Assembly: GCA_021399435.1 (NCBI GenBank)
Contig: JAJTUP010000034.1
Location: 620,001 to 684,000, forward strand
DNA length: 64,000 nt
DNA from: Diaporthe sp. PMI_573
Lineage: Eukaryota; Ascomycota; Sordariomycetes; Diaporthales; Diaporthaceae
Direction of reading: 5' to 3'
The position numbers were made by a program, and so were the translations under genes. Position 1 is the stretch's first letter; each line of letters starts with the position of its first letter. Below the pieces are notes generated by a model that made no database searches, was not told the DNA's origin, and saw nothing but the letters and a program-made list of their open reading frames with translations. Of this stretch, positions 55,548-64,000 are shown piece after piece.

Positions 55548-57324
55548 CTACACGTCTTGCACAACCTCCTTGAACTCCTTGACCGCCTCATTACGCCGTG
55601 TCCGATCAATGACCTTTGCGCCATCTTGCATCCAGAAGTCCACCTCGTCCACAATATCGTACACGATGTCCTCGACGATCTGCTCATCGTAGCGCTCTGT
55701 CATCGGTCGAGGTGGCTCTTGCTTCGCTGTGATAGTCGGCTGCTCATCTGTGCCTGTCATGACCACGTCGGCTCCGTTGTCCTGGACCTGCTCATACCCT
55801 GGTGGTGGGTACCAGAATTTGGGGCCAAAGTTGACCGCTGCCGCACCGCCGCGGAAGACACTCACGGCGGGATAGTAGCCGAGCATGCCGTCGTCAAGAC
55901 CATCTCGCGCGTCAGGTTGCTTAGCCGTGGCTGGCTTGGAGGCCTGCGGCAAGAATGCCAGGAGATTGGTGAACGCGGTGCCCATCTCGACACCGTTCTT
56001 GTAGGCCTTGATCCAGGAGTTCGGCAGCGTGCGTAGACATGGAACCCGATGAGTGGGATTGGGGCCTTCTGATGGTCCTGCACCCGATCCAGATGTAGAC
56101 ATCGGTGATGGGTTCATCAGATCCTCAAGCTCGGGCGAGGTGTGATAATCAGGTGTTTCGAAGTAGATATGGGCTTTGAATCGGATTGGCAGCCGGTCCC
56201 GCACGATGTTAAGTGCTTCAGTCGTTGAGTTGTCTGCTTCTTCCAGTAAGTCAACAGCAGGGTTGAAATGGCCTGTCACCACTTTCCGATGTATGTGTTC
56301 AGAGGGCAGATTGATCTCGAGCCCCAGCACGTCGCCTTCCCGGAGCTCCTCGCCGGGTGGGAAGAAGTCCTTGGGCCTCGACATGTGCACCTTCTGCCCC
56401 TCTTTGTCTCGGATTCCGTAGCTGTAGGCATCGAACCCCGCTGGTGCATCCACTGCAGCTTCTCTCCGTGCGAACCCTATACGGACATGGCCATGCGATT
56501 CTGGTTGCTCTGAGCCTGGTGGCGGTGGCTCCCTCAGTATGCCCCTCGTGACCTTGCACTCCCAGTACCAGCGGCCCTCTCTAATCGCGAAATTTGCTCG
56601 AGACATCCTCCATCCTTTGTCAGTCGTGATATGGGTTCCAGACTTGTCGAAGAGAAGGTGCGTTGCGGCATCCTCGAAGCTCATGTGAGCGCCAAAGGGC
56701 TCTGGCTCCGTCTGCCTGTAATAAAAGGAGGAGGGGAACTTGGGGTCTGCGATGCAGTGGGTGTAGTAGTACTGCTTCTTGTTGTATACACTTGATGTTT
56801 GTAAGCATTGGCCAGATACGCAAGTGATCCATGCTTGCTTACTGCTCCTGGGTCTCGAAGAACTCGATGCCCTCGCCATTGGGGCAGGGCACCTCGTGAT
56901 GAGTCGCAAGTTGTGGGCCACGGGCAGGCTCGAAGTCGGTGGCTTTGGGGAGAGGAAGTATGTAACGTGCTGGCGATATTTCTGCAGCCGAAAGATTGTG
57001 CCGGCTCTTCTTGGTCTGTCGTGGGTCCGGAGTTGCTCGAGAGCTGTCGGCGCCGCCAGGCATGCTGGCAGCCTTAGACTCCCGCTTTTTTAGAGACTCC
57101 TTCTTGGTACGCTTTTCTCGTGAAGCGATTGGCGTCTCTTCTGGGACCTGAGACTTCCTCGAGGTGAAGTCCGGATTGAGGGGTGAGGAAACTGCCGGGA
57201 CGTGGTCGTCGTCGAGAGCGCGCTTCTGGGGAAGGGAGGCCGGGCCTGGGGAGGGTACTGGGGCAGGTACCGGTGCAAGATTCGCGCCTCCAGCCGGAGG
57301 GTTCTCAGGGGCTTCGCTGGACAT
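55548..57324 (-). CDS. BRE2: Bre2/Ash2-like SPRY subunit of COMPASS
   Basis: Structure is complement(join(55548..56790, 56843..57324)), 574 residues. Exon 1 (MSSEAPENPPAGGANLAPVP) is Pro/Ala-rich, then basic. A 52-base intron with acceptor ATCAAG joins FFETQE-H to VYNKKQYYYTHCIADPKFPS, matching the Ash2/Bre2 entry to the SPRY fold (YYRQTEPEPFGAHMSFED). SPRY covers about residues 215-410: GWRMSRANFAIREGRWYWEC, GHVRIGFARREA, FDAYSYGIRD and DVLGLEINLP. An acidic insert and VNFGPKFWYPPPG follow. The C-terminal helix IVEDIVYDIVDEVDFWMQDG resembles the Sdc1/Dpy30-binding segment. In COMPASS this subunit supports Set1-dependent H3K4 methylation. The longer open frame at the start of exon 2 is intron read-through. 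Confidence 0.92.
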
Positions 57325-57832
57325 TTTGAAATTAAACGACCGATAAAGTTAGGTATCGTGGAATTGGCCAAAAGCACGCGCACCAATGTCAAGGCATTGC
57401 TTCTCGAAGCGATTTCGTCTAGCGGTAGGTTTGGGGTGAGCTTGGGGCATGATGCGACAAGAAAGCTCCCAGACGCGCCTTTGCGCCGCGGTTGTCTGAT
57501 AAGAGGGCCCTTATCGATTGGCTTTTGCCAGGCTCCACCCTGCAACCCAGCACCTACAGACCTCAATTATCTACCTGCTTCGCAATACGCCGGCGGAATC
57601 TTGGTCCTCATCAAGTCTCGAGTCAACAACAGCCTCCGTCGCCCCGGTCCGCGAGCCTTCGCGTGGTATTTGACCACTCGCCCACTGTCCTTTTAATTCT
57701 TCTATTCCTACGAAGGGGCTTTTTCTACGGCTGTCGTACGCTTGTCAACGGGTGGCCTCAGCAAGCGGCTCAATCTGCCTACCTTGTCAACTTTTGAACA
57801 TCGCCTACTCTGTGTGAGCCTGTGCTGCCACC
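57325..57832. other. divergent promoter of BRE2 and CEF1
   Basis: 508 bases between two start codons pointing apart. Open frames in this stretch run across the BRE2 first exon and are not conserved. No named binding site is claimed. Confidence 0.65.
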
Positions 57833-60127
57833 ATGCCTGTCGTCAAGGGTGGTGTGTGGACCAACATTGAGGATGAAGTCCTCAAAGCAGCCGTCTCTAA
57901 GTACGGTCTGAATCAGTGGGCGCGTGTATCCTCTCTGCTCGCACGGAAGACACCCAAGCAGTGCAAGGCAAGATGGCAAGAATGGCTGGACCCAAGCATA
58001 AAGAAGGTCGAATTTACCAAGGAGGAGGATGAGAAGCTGCTCCACCTGGCTAAGTTGATGCCCACGCAATGGCGAACCATTGCTCCTCTCGTCGGCCGAA
58101 CCGCCAATCAGTGTATCGAACGGTACCAGAAACTCCTAGACGAGGCAGAGCAGAAGGAGGCTTCAGAGCTGAGCTTGACAGGAGGCGATGAAACTTCCGC
58201 ACCGACGGCCGATGATGTTCGAAAGCTGCGACCAGGCGAGGTGGACCCTGACCCAGAAACGAAGCCCGCGCGGCCCGACACCATCGACCTCGATGAAGAT
58301 GAGAAGGAGATGCTCAGCGAGGCACGAGCTCGCTTGGCCAATACGCAGGGAAAGAAGGCGAAGCGGAAGGCCCGTGAGCGACAGCAAGAGGAGTCCAGAC
58401 GTCTCGCTGCTCTTCAAAAGCGTCGCGAGCTGAAGACTGCCGGCATCAACATCAAGATCACTACGCGCAAGAAGGGCCAGATGGACTACAATGCCGATAT
58501 CCCTTTTGAGAAGAAAGCAGCGTCGGGATTCTACGACACGAATGAGGAACTCGCACTGAATGAGAGACAGCGAGCAAACTTTGACCCCAGAAAACAACAG
58601 CTGGCACAGGCGAAAAGGAAGCAGGATGAGGAGGACGAGGCTGGGCGCAAGAGGAGGAAGGCGGACAAAGATGCACCTTCGGCTTCGTACCGTGAGGCGC
58701 TCAAGGCCGGCCAAGCGCAGCGACTCAGGGAAGCCGAGCAGAGTAGTAAGAGAAGAGCCCTCAACTTGCCAGCCCCCCAGGTCGGCGAAGGGGAGCTGGA
58801 GGATATCGTGAAGATGGGCATGATCGGCGAGCGTGCCAACACGATGGCCGACGGCGACAATGATGCCACGCGAGGGCTTGTCAACTCGTACTCAGCCCTT
58901 AACACAGGGGCACCGATTCGAACGCCGAAAGCCCCTGCTCACGAAGACCACATCGCCAACGAGATCAAGAACATCCGTGCGTTGACAGAGACACAGTCCT
59001 CCCTCCTTGGTGGCGAAAACACACCGCTACACGAGGGTGCTGGTTCAACAGGCTTTGAATCTGCCGCTCCAAGGATGCAGAACATTGTCACCCCCAATCC
59101 ACTTGCGACGCCCCTCAGACAAGGTGCAAATGGCGTTAGTGCTACACCCCTGCGCCCAGGACAGACGCCGCTGCGGACACCACGTGATAGCTTTGCCCTC
59201 AATAGTCAGAGCAATGACATGGTTTTGAGGCATAGACTTCAGCAAGGCCTGGCATCTCTGCCCAAACCGAAACAACAAGCATGGGAGCTCGAGCTGCCAG
59301 AGGAACAGCAGGAGGTGGCGGTGGCCGAGAATGGCCTGCCGGAGGATGCTTCCGAACGCGACCGCAGAGAGCGGGAATTCCGTGAGGCGCAGGAACTCCT
59401 CGAGAGGAAAAGGCGCACGCAGGTCATGCAGCGAGGGCTCCCACGACCAGTCTCTGTCAATCTAGCAGCACTTGGGCGCGCTGCCGATGATATTGAGGAT
59501 CCAGCGGAGAAAGCCGTCGCCCGCGAAGCAGCACTGCTTATGGCTTACGACGCTGCCAAGTACCCCCTTGCTGGTGCCACTCGCGGCGAGGAGGCCCCCA
59601 GCCTGGCCCAGATCGACGATGATGCACTAGTGGAAGCAAGACGACAGATTTTGATGGACATCAAGGACAAGCCGAAGCCAGATGAGGTCGAGGCTGCTTG
59701 GGCCAAGAGCAACAACAACTCGCTTCTGTTGGGTCTTGGGTGCTACGATGATACGGAGCAGGAAGAGCTGGAAACCATGAAAGTGGCCGCTGAGGAAATC
59801 CAAGAAACCATGATTGCATCCGCTGAGAAAGGATCCAAGCTGGAGAAGAAGCTGAACCTGCACCTGGGTGGCTACAAGCAGCGCGCTGAGACGCTGCGAA
59901 AGAAGATCGGGGAGACGGCAACGGAATTGGAGAAGGCCACCAACGCGCTACACGCCTTCGAGATCATGGCGTCTTCAGAGGAGGTGGCGGTCAAGAACAG
60001 GCTGGCTGCTCTGCGAGATGAGGTCAGCTTTGTGAGTAGGCGGGAGAGAGAAGCGCAGGAGGTATACAGGCGGAACCAGGAAGAGCTGAGTGCTCTGAGG
60101 GCCGGCGGCGCAAACGGATTCCAATAA
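57833..60127 (+). CDS. CEF1: Cef1/Cdc5, Myb-type NineTeen-complex splicing factor
   Basis: Single exon of 764 residues starting at ATG 57833. Two Myb repeats open the protein: [20 protein letters not shown] to ARWQEWLDP (about 6-56) and [20 protein letters not shown] to [11 protein letters not shown] (about 58-106). A charged helical region ([20 protein letters not shown]), the Cef1 middle block (NVNI-type [20 protein letters not shown]) and a C-terminal coiled coil ending near 755 follow. Order and length match fungal Cdc5/Cef1. The protein is a core subunit of the Prp19 complex and needed for catalytic activation of the spliceosome. It is divergent from BRE2. The TAA stop lies inside an AATAAA sequence. 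Confidence 0.95.
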   Translation: MPVVKGGVWTNIEDEVLKAAVSKYGLNQWARVSSLLARKTPKQCKARWQEWLDPSIKKVEFTKEEDEKLLHLAKLMPTQWRTIAPLVGRTANQCIERYQKLLDEAEQKEASELSLTGGDETSAPTADDVRKLRPGEVDPDPETKPARPDTIDLDEDEKEMLSEARARLANTQGKKAKRKARERQQEESRRLAALQKRRELKTAGINIKITTRKKGQMDYNADIPFEKKAASGFYDTNEELALNERQRANFDPRKQQLAQAKRKQDEEDEAGRKRRKADKDAPSASYREALKAGQAQRLREAEQSSKRRALNLPAPQVGEGELEDIVKMGMIGERANTMADGDNDATRGLVNSYSALNTGAPIRTPKAPAHEDHIANEIKNIRALTETQSSLLGGENTPLHEGAGSTGFESAAPRMQNIVTPNPLATPLRQGANGVSATPLRPGQTPLRTPRDSFALNSQSNDMVLRHRLQQGLASLPKPKQQAWELELPEEQQEVAVAENGLPEDASERDRREREFREAQELLERKRRTQVMQRGLPRPVSVNLAALGRAADDIEDPAEKAVAREAALLMAYDAAKYPLAGATRGEEAPSLAQIDDDALVEARRQILMDIKDKPKPDEVEAAWAKSNNNSLLLGLGCYDDTEQEELETMKVAAEEIQETMIASAEKGSKLEKKLNLHLGGYKQRAETLRKKIGETATELEKATNALHAFEIMASSEEVAVKNRLAALRDEVSFVSRREREAQEVYRRNQEELSALRAGGANGFQ

Positions 60128-60568
60128 AATTGCATGTGGCATAGGCAAGACGGGCGGGCACGAGTGTATTATAGGTTCAAAATTGAGAAGCGGATTGAGT
60201 GTCAGTGCGGAGAGGACGGTGCTCCTGGAAGCGTAACTACATCGCCTGTGTCTTCCAGTGATATCACCTACTCACCTGCATGCTGGACGAGAATCTCAAT
60301 AATATCAACTATTGAAGCTGTGCCACATTAGACTGGAAATCCTTAAACACCCCAGAGCTGTAAGGGCTCCGATAAGCCATGCGTACTTGGTGCAGGTCTG
60401 CTCAGACCCCAGTCGTACGCTAAGGTATACGCCCATGTACTGTGTCTAGGCAGGCAGTGAGTCCCAAAACAGCAAATTTATATCACAACATTCCTTTTGC
60501 ACGCGACACCTCAATCCACATGCTCGACGCTGACGCGCATACTACAAGACGGTTCCCTCGGCAGTAGC
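60128..60568. other. intergenic: CEF1 3' UTR and promoter of the tRNA-modifying gene
   Basis: 441 bases between two same-strand genes. AATAAA overlapping the CEF1 stop may be fortuitous. No conserved ORF. An extended frame into the next gene starts with TTG at 60497 and is not used as a start. Confidence 0.55.
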
Positions 60569-62046
60569 ATGTTGGCGGCCAGAACAATGGCGTCCACAGC
60601 AAGATCAGCCACGCATGGGGCGCTCACCTTTGAGCTGGTAGCCAAGTGCTCGGTGAGTTATACGACGCTGCAACAGCAACCAGCCCCCGTCGTGAGCCGC
60701 TGACTGACTGAAAGGTGCGCCAACACCAGGGATAGGCTACACGAGCTCGAGCCTCCGTCCTCACCCTGCCCCATGGCCCCATCAACCTCCCCATCTTCAT
60801 GCCGGTCGCCACGCAGGCCTCGCTCAAGGGCATCACGCCCGAGCAGCTGGAGCAGACGGGCTGCCGCCTGTGCCTCAACAACACGTACCACCTGGGCCTG
60901 AAGCCCGGCCAGGAGGTCCTCGATGCCATCGGCGGCGCCCACAAGCTGCAGGGCTGGGGTCACAACATCCTGACGGACAGCGGAGGGTACGCAACCGGCC
61001 CCCTCTCCTTCCAGCGCGTGACCGTGAATGTGCATGTAATTCCATGGGCGGTTGCGATAGACACACAGAGAAAGAGACAGACAAGCGGACCGAGCAGCCA
61101 GGCTTACGATGGCAGGTTCCAGATGGTCTCCCTCCTCAAGCTAGCAACCATAACCGAGGAAGGCGTCCGCTTCCTCTCCCCCCACGACGGGACGCCCATG
61201 CTCCTGACCCCGGAGCACTCCATGTCGCTGCAGAACTCGATCGGGTCCGACATAATGATGCAGCTCGACGACGTGCTAGTAACAACCTCCCCGGACGCCG
61301 CGCGCATGCGCGAGGCCATGGAGCGAAGCGTGCGCTGGCTCGACCGCTGCGTCGCCTCCCACCGCAACCCGACGACCCAGAACCTGTTCTGCATCATCCA
61401 GGGCGGGCTGGACGTCGAAATGCGCCGCGAGTGCACGGCGCAGATGGTCGCGCGCGACACGCCCGGGATCGCGATCGGCGGGCTCAGCGGCGGCGAGGCC
61501 AAGGCAGACACGTGCCGCGTCGTCGCCGCGTGCACCGAGATGCTGCCGGACCTGAAGCCCCGCTACGTCATGGGCGTCGGGTACCCGGAGGACCTGGTGG
61601 TGAGCGTGGCCCTCGGCGCGGACATGTTCGACTGCGTGTGGCCGACGCGGACGGCCCGCTTCGGCAACGCCGTGACAAAATCCGGCATGCTGAAGCTGAA
61701 GAACTCCGAGTACGCTAATGACTTCCGCATCGTCGAGGAGGGCTGCGGGTGCGTCTGCTGCCGGCCCAAGGGGGACGTGAGGGACGGGGTGGACGGCCTG
61801 GGCGTCACGAGGGCTTTCATACACCACAACGTGGGCAAGGAGACTGTCGCGGCACATCTTCTCACAATTCACAACGTCTGGTATCAGTTGAACCTCATGA
61901 GGGAGGCGAGGGAGGCAATCATTGCGGACCGGTTTCCTGCGTTCATCAAGACCTTCTTTGCCAGGCTGTACCCAGATAGAAGCCAGTACCCCGAGTGGGC
62001 GGTGGACGCGCTCCGAGAAGTCGCTGTAGATTTAATGAAAGACTAA
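60569..62046 (+). CDS. QTRT1: queuine tRNA-ribosyltransferase catalytic subunit (TGT)
   Basis: Structure is join(60569..60652, 60736..60986, 61116..62046), 421 residues; a second in-frame ATG at 60587 would give 415. Splicing joins VAKCS to ATRARASVLTLPHGPINLPI, the usual TGT start, and TDSGG to FQMVSLLKLA. Catalytic Asp109 is in DSGGF; the nucleophile is Asp284 in MFDCVWPTRTARFG. Zinc ligands fit Cys322, Cys324, Cys327 and a His of FIHHN (348-349). SIGSDIMMQLDDV and CIIQGGLD are substrate-site hallmarks. The enzyme exchanges guanine-34 for queuine in tRNAs with GUN anticodons, with a QTRT2 partner. Fungi must salvage queuine; S. cerevisiae lacks the enzyme. The second intron is 129 bases and has no in-frame stop, so retention would insert 43 residues next to the active site. 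Confidence 0.93.
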
Positions 62047-62447
62047 GGGAAAATGTCGTGTCTCACATCTATCATGAGGCTTCGATTGAGGCATTGGACA
62101 AACAGGGTTGTATTGGTCATTGCATACTCTGCAATGGCCAAGATCCCCGTATGCCTGAGCGACGCCCCAGCCCGCTAGGGCGAAAATGCTTTGCAATGAG
62201 GAAATGATACAAGGTCCTTCTAGAATGACTGTGAGGTTTCCGCTCCCTCGCCTGCCCATGCAATAAAATAGGCCAGATGCTGTCTGTAGATCACCAGTCC
62301 CATGCTGTTCTGTCGTTGAAACGCCTTTCAAACATGTTGCATCCCATCGTCCATAATCATAGATACATCGTGATATTCCTTTGAGCCATCGAGCACGTCA
62401 CATCATTGTTCCCGGCCGTACCGTATGGCACACACCAACATCTCCTA
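62047..62447. other. convergent 3' region with a candidate poly(A) signal
   Basis: 401 bases between convergent genes. AATAAA at 62262-62267 lies 216 bases past the TGT stop, a reasonable place for a poly(A) signal. Nothing else recognised. Confidence 0.6.
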
Positions 62448-64000
62448 TCATCCACTTGCGTCCGGGCCCGGTCCCAGGTCGCCCGGCTCGACATGTGTCC
62501 GCCACTCGAACACTCTATCCGCCCCTCTACCGGGGCCGGTAAGCCCAGCGAGATTGCTTGCCTTGGGTGGATCTCTGATGTGCTGCTTCATGGGGTGGAC
62601 GCCGTGTGTGACCATGTCCTCGGGCTCCTCATGAAACACCGGCCGGGCCGTCCTCCCGCCCATGGCCACCCGCTCCGTGGATCTCGTGACACCCGATCTC
62701 GGGCGGGACCTCTCGTCATCGTAGACATCCCCGCTCTCAACCGTGTACCTTCTTGTCGGCACGCTGACATGGCCAGGAGACATGGCCGAGACCATGGTCG
62801 GCAGGGGCATCGTGGCAGCCGTCGGCAACGGCGGGGGCCGGTGTACGGGCCCCTGGCGGAGATCCGTATTGAACCTGTCAGCGAGCCTTCCCAAGGACGC
62901 AGCCCGAACGCCCCGGGCGCGGTTGACGTCGAGGACGTAGTCACCGGGCGCGGCCCTATCAAAACCTGGCGCGGAGTCGAGCGTCATCGGCGGGAGGGGA
63001 GACGGCTGAGGTGGTTCGGGCACCGCAAGTTGGCGTGGACGTGGGCGGAAGTTGTCATTCATGTGGTGGCCCGCCGCGTTCCCAAGTCCATGGATATCCC
63101 CGAAGCCACCAAGAAAGTCGTCTTCGGGGCCACCTTCAGATTCTTGGTAGCTTTGTAAACGCCTCGCGTATGCTTCGTCATCGTAATGCTGCGGTCGCAT
63201 GCGGGGGCCTGGGAACGCTGTCATGCCAGGCCCCGGGCGACCATGTCTTGTAGGAGAGGGCGGCATTTCGACTGCTGGCCGAACGCCGAAACGATCTCGT
63301 ACCGGTAAGGGTATCTGCATGTGGTCCAACCGATCATCCTCGGAAGGGTCATAGTTGAACCAGGAGCAATCGCAGGTTCTCCAGCGGGCGCCGCATATCA
63401 TGCAGAACTCAGCCCCGCAACGACTTTCCATTCGGGTCAGATGAGAACTTGTCTCACAAAGGGAGATAGCACGGAGCCGGGGGGGGGGGAGGTGTTGGAC
63501 GGAGAGAGGATGACAACATACCATGTCATGTGATTGCAGCCTTCTTTGAGTTCGACCACGGCCTTGCATCTGAAGCAACGCTGCCATCCCTCGTCCTTGG
63601 CTTGTGCCATAAACCTCAACGTTTCCTCGTCCTTGGGGCAGTCCCTACCACTATGCCACCTGCCGTTGCAGCGCACACAAACCTTTGTCCTACACTTATC
63701 GCACTTGCCATACTTTTGCCCGTCGTCGGCGTGACGGATATCCTCGGGGCGGATGAACTCGTTGCAGCCCTTCTTGGGGCAGTAGATGCGGTTGCGGGTC
63801 GAATACTCGACGAACTTCTTATTCCAGGTCCTCTTGAAATCGTTGTCAAACAGGCGGTCCACGTGTTTCAGGGGGATGGTGGCCGCGGTGCAACACTTGG
63901 GTGGCATGTGCTGTGGGTCTGTAATGGACAACTTGAAGCTTCGCTTGAGGCACGAGTGGCACATCCGGTGGCCGCATTTAAGCTTGGCCGTCTTCCGGGA
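62448..64000 (-). CDS. RBR (RING-IBR-RING) E3 ubiquitin ligase, 5' end outside window
   Basis: Partial structure: complement(join(62448..63423, 63522..64000)), running off the right edge at the 5' side. The visible part begins inside RING1 (KCGHRMCHSCLKRSF). The IBR follows: IYCPKKGCNEFI, then KYGKCDKCRTKVCVRCNGRW and WHSGRDC. RING2 is CFRCKAVVELKEGCNHMTCR joined across a 98-base intron to CGAEFCMICGARWRTCDC. The Cys of GCNHMTC is the expected catalytic thioester Cys. The intron has a C-rich run on the coding strand. A 290-residue Pro/Arg-rich disordered tail with no recognised domain completes the protein. It probably transfers ubiquitin through a Cys intermediate, as Ariadne/HOIP-type ligases do; substrates are unknown. 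Confidence 0.88.

Noticed and set aside
23974..64000. A secondary-metabolite or defence gene cluster
   Set aside because: No polyketide synthase, NRPS, terpene synthase, NACHT/HET-domain or similar core gene is present. The genes are mostly conserved housekeeping genes.

Overview
The window is nuclear DNA from a filamentous ascomycete, most likely a Sordariomycete. Coding density is moderate. Introns are short (about 50-130 bases), GT-AG, with CTNAC/CTAAC-type branch points. The gene set is typical of Pezizomycotina: a Zn2Cys6 regulator, COP9 subunit 6, a retromer Vps17, and long low-complexity proteins. I cannot name the genus. I recognised no rRNA, tRNA, transposon or CRISPR feature. There are twenty protein genes, two of them running off the window (the first at its 5' end, the last at its 5' end on the minus strand).

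Left part (1-15004, all plus strand): a Tao3/PAG1 (Furry) morphogenesis scaffold, the ribosome-assembly factor Urb1, and a disordered eIF4E-binding (4E-T-like) protein whose YxxxxLL motif lies on a short first exon. Minus-strand block (15822-33335): the exocytic SM protein Sec1, a Zn2Cys6 transcription factor, a Rog1-type DUF676 lipase, an L-type cyclin-like protein, and the mitochondrial ribosome-recycling GTPase Mef2. Mef2 is divergent from the retromer sorting nexin Vps17 (33915-35839).

From 35.8 to 39.7 kb lies a stretch of almost 3.9 kb with no gene I can defend. It is followed by a zinc-dependent sorbitol/xylitol-type dehydrogenase with a long Ser-rich insert. Next come CSN6 of the COP9 signalosome, an unrecognised disordered protein with a folded C-terminal module, a small Cys-rich protein, and a nine-exon multi-pass membrane protein that I rebuilt from the splice sites. 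After a 2 kb gap the right end is housekeeping: Nse1 (Smc5/6 RING), a conserved fungal membrane-anchored protein, the COMPASS subunit Bre2 divergent from the splicing factor Cef1/Cdc5, a eukaryotic queuine tRNA-ribosyltransferase, and an RBR ubiquitin ligase that continues past the right edge.

The genes do not form a pathway cluster. They are a mosaic of conserved single-copy genes for growth polarity, secretion, ribosome and mRNA biology, chromatin and genome stability, with the less conserved material concentrated at 35.8-39.7 kb and 44-52 kb. The least described items are the protein at 44589-46691, the membrane protein at 48246-50092, and the gene-free stretch before the dehydrogenase. 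I see no convincing novel defence, mobile or biosynthetic system. All exon boundaries were worked out by eye from reading frame, splice consensus and family knowledge.
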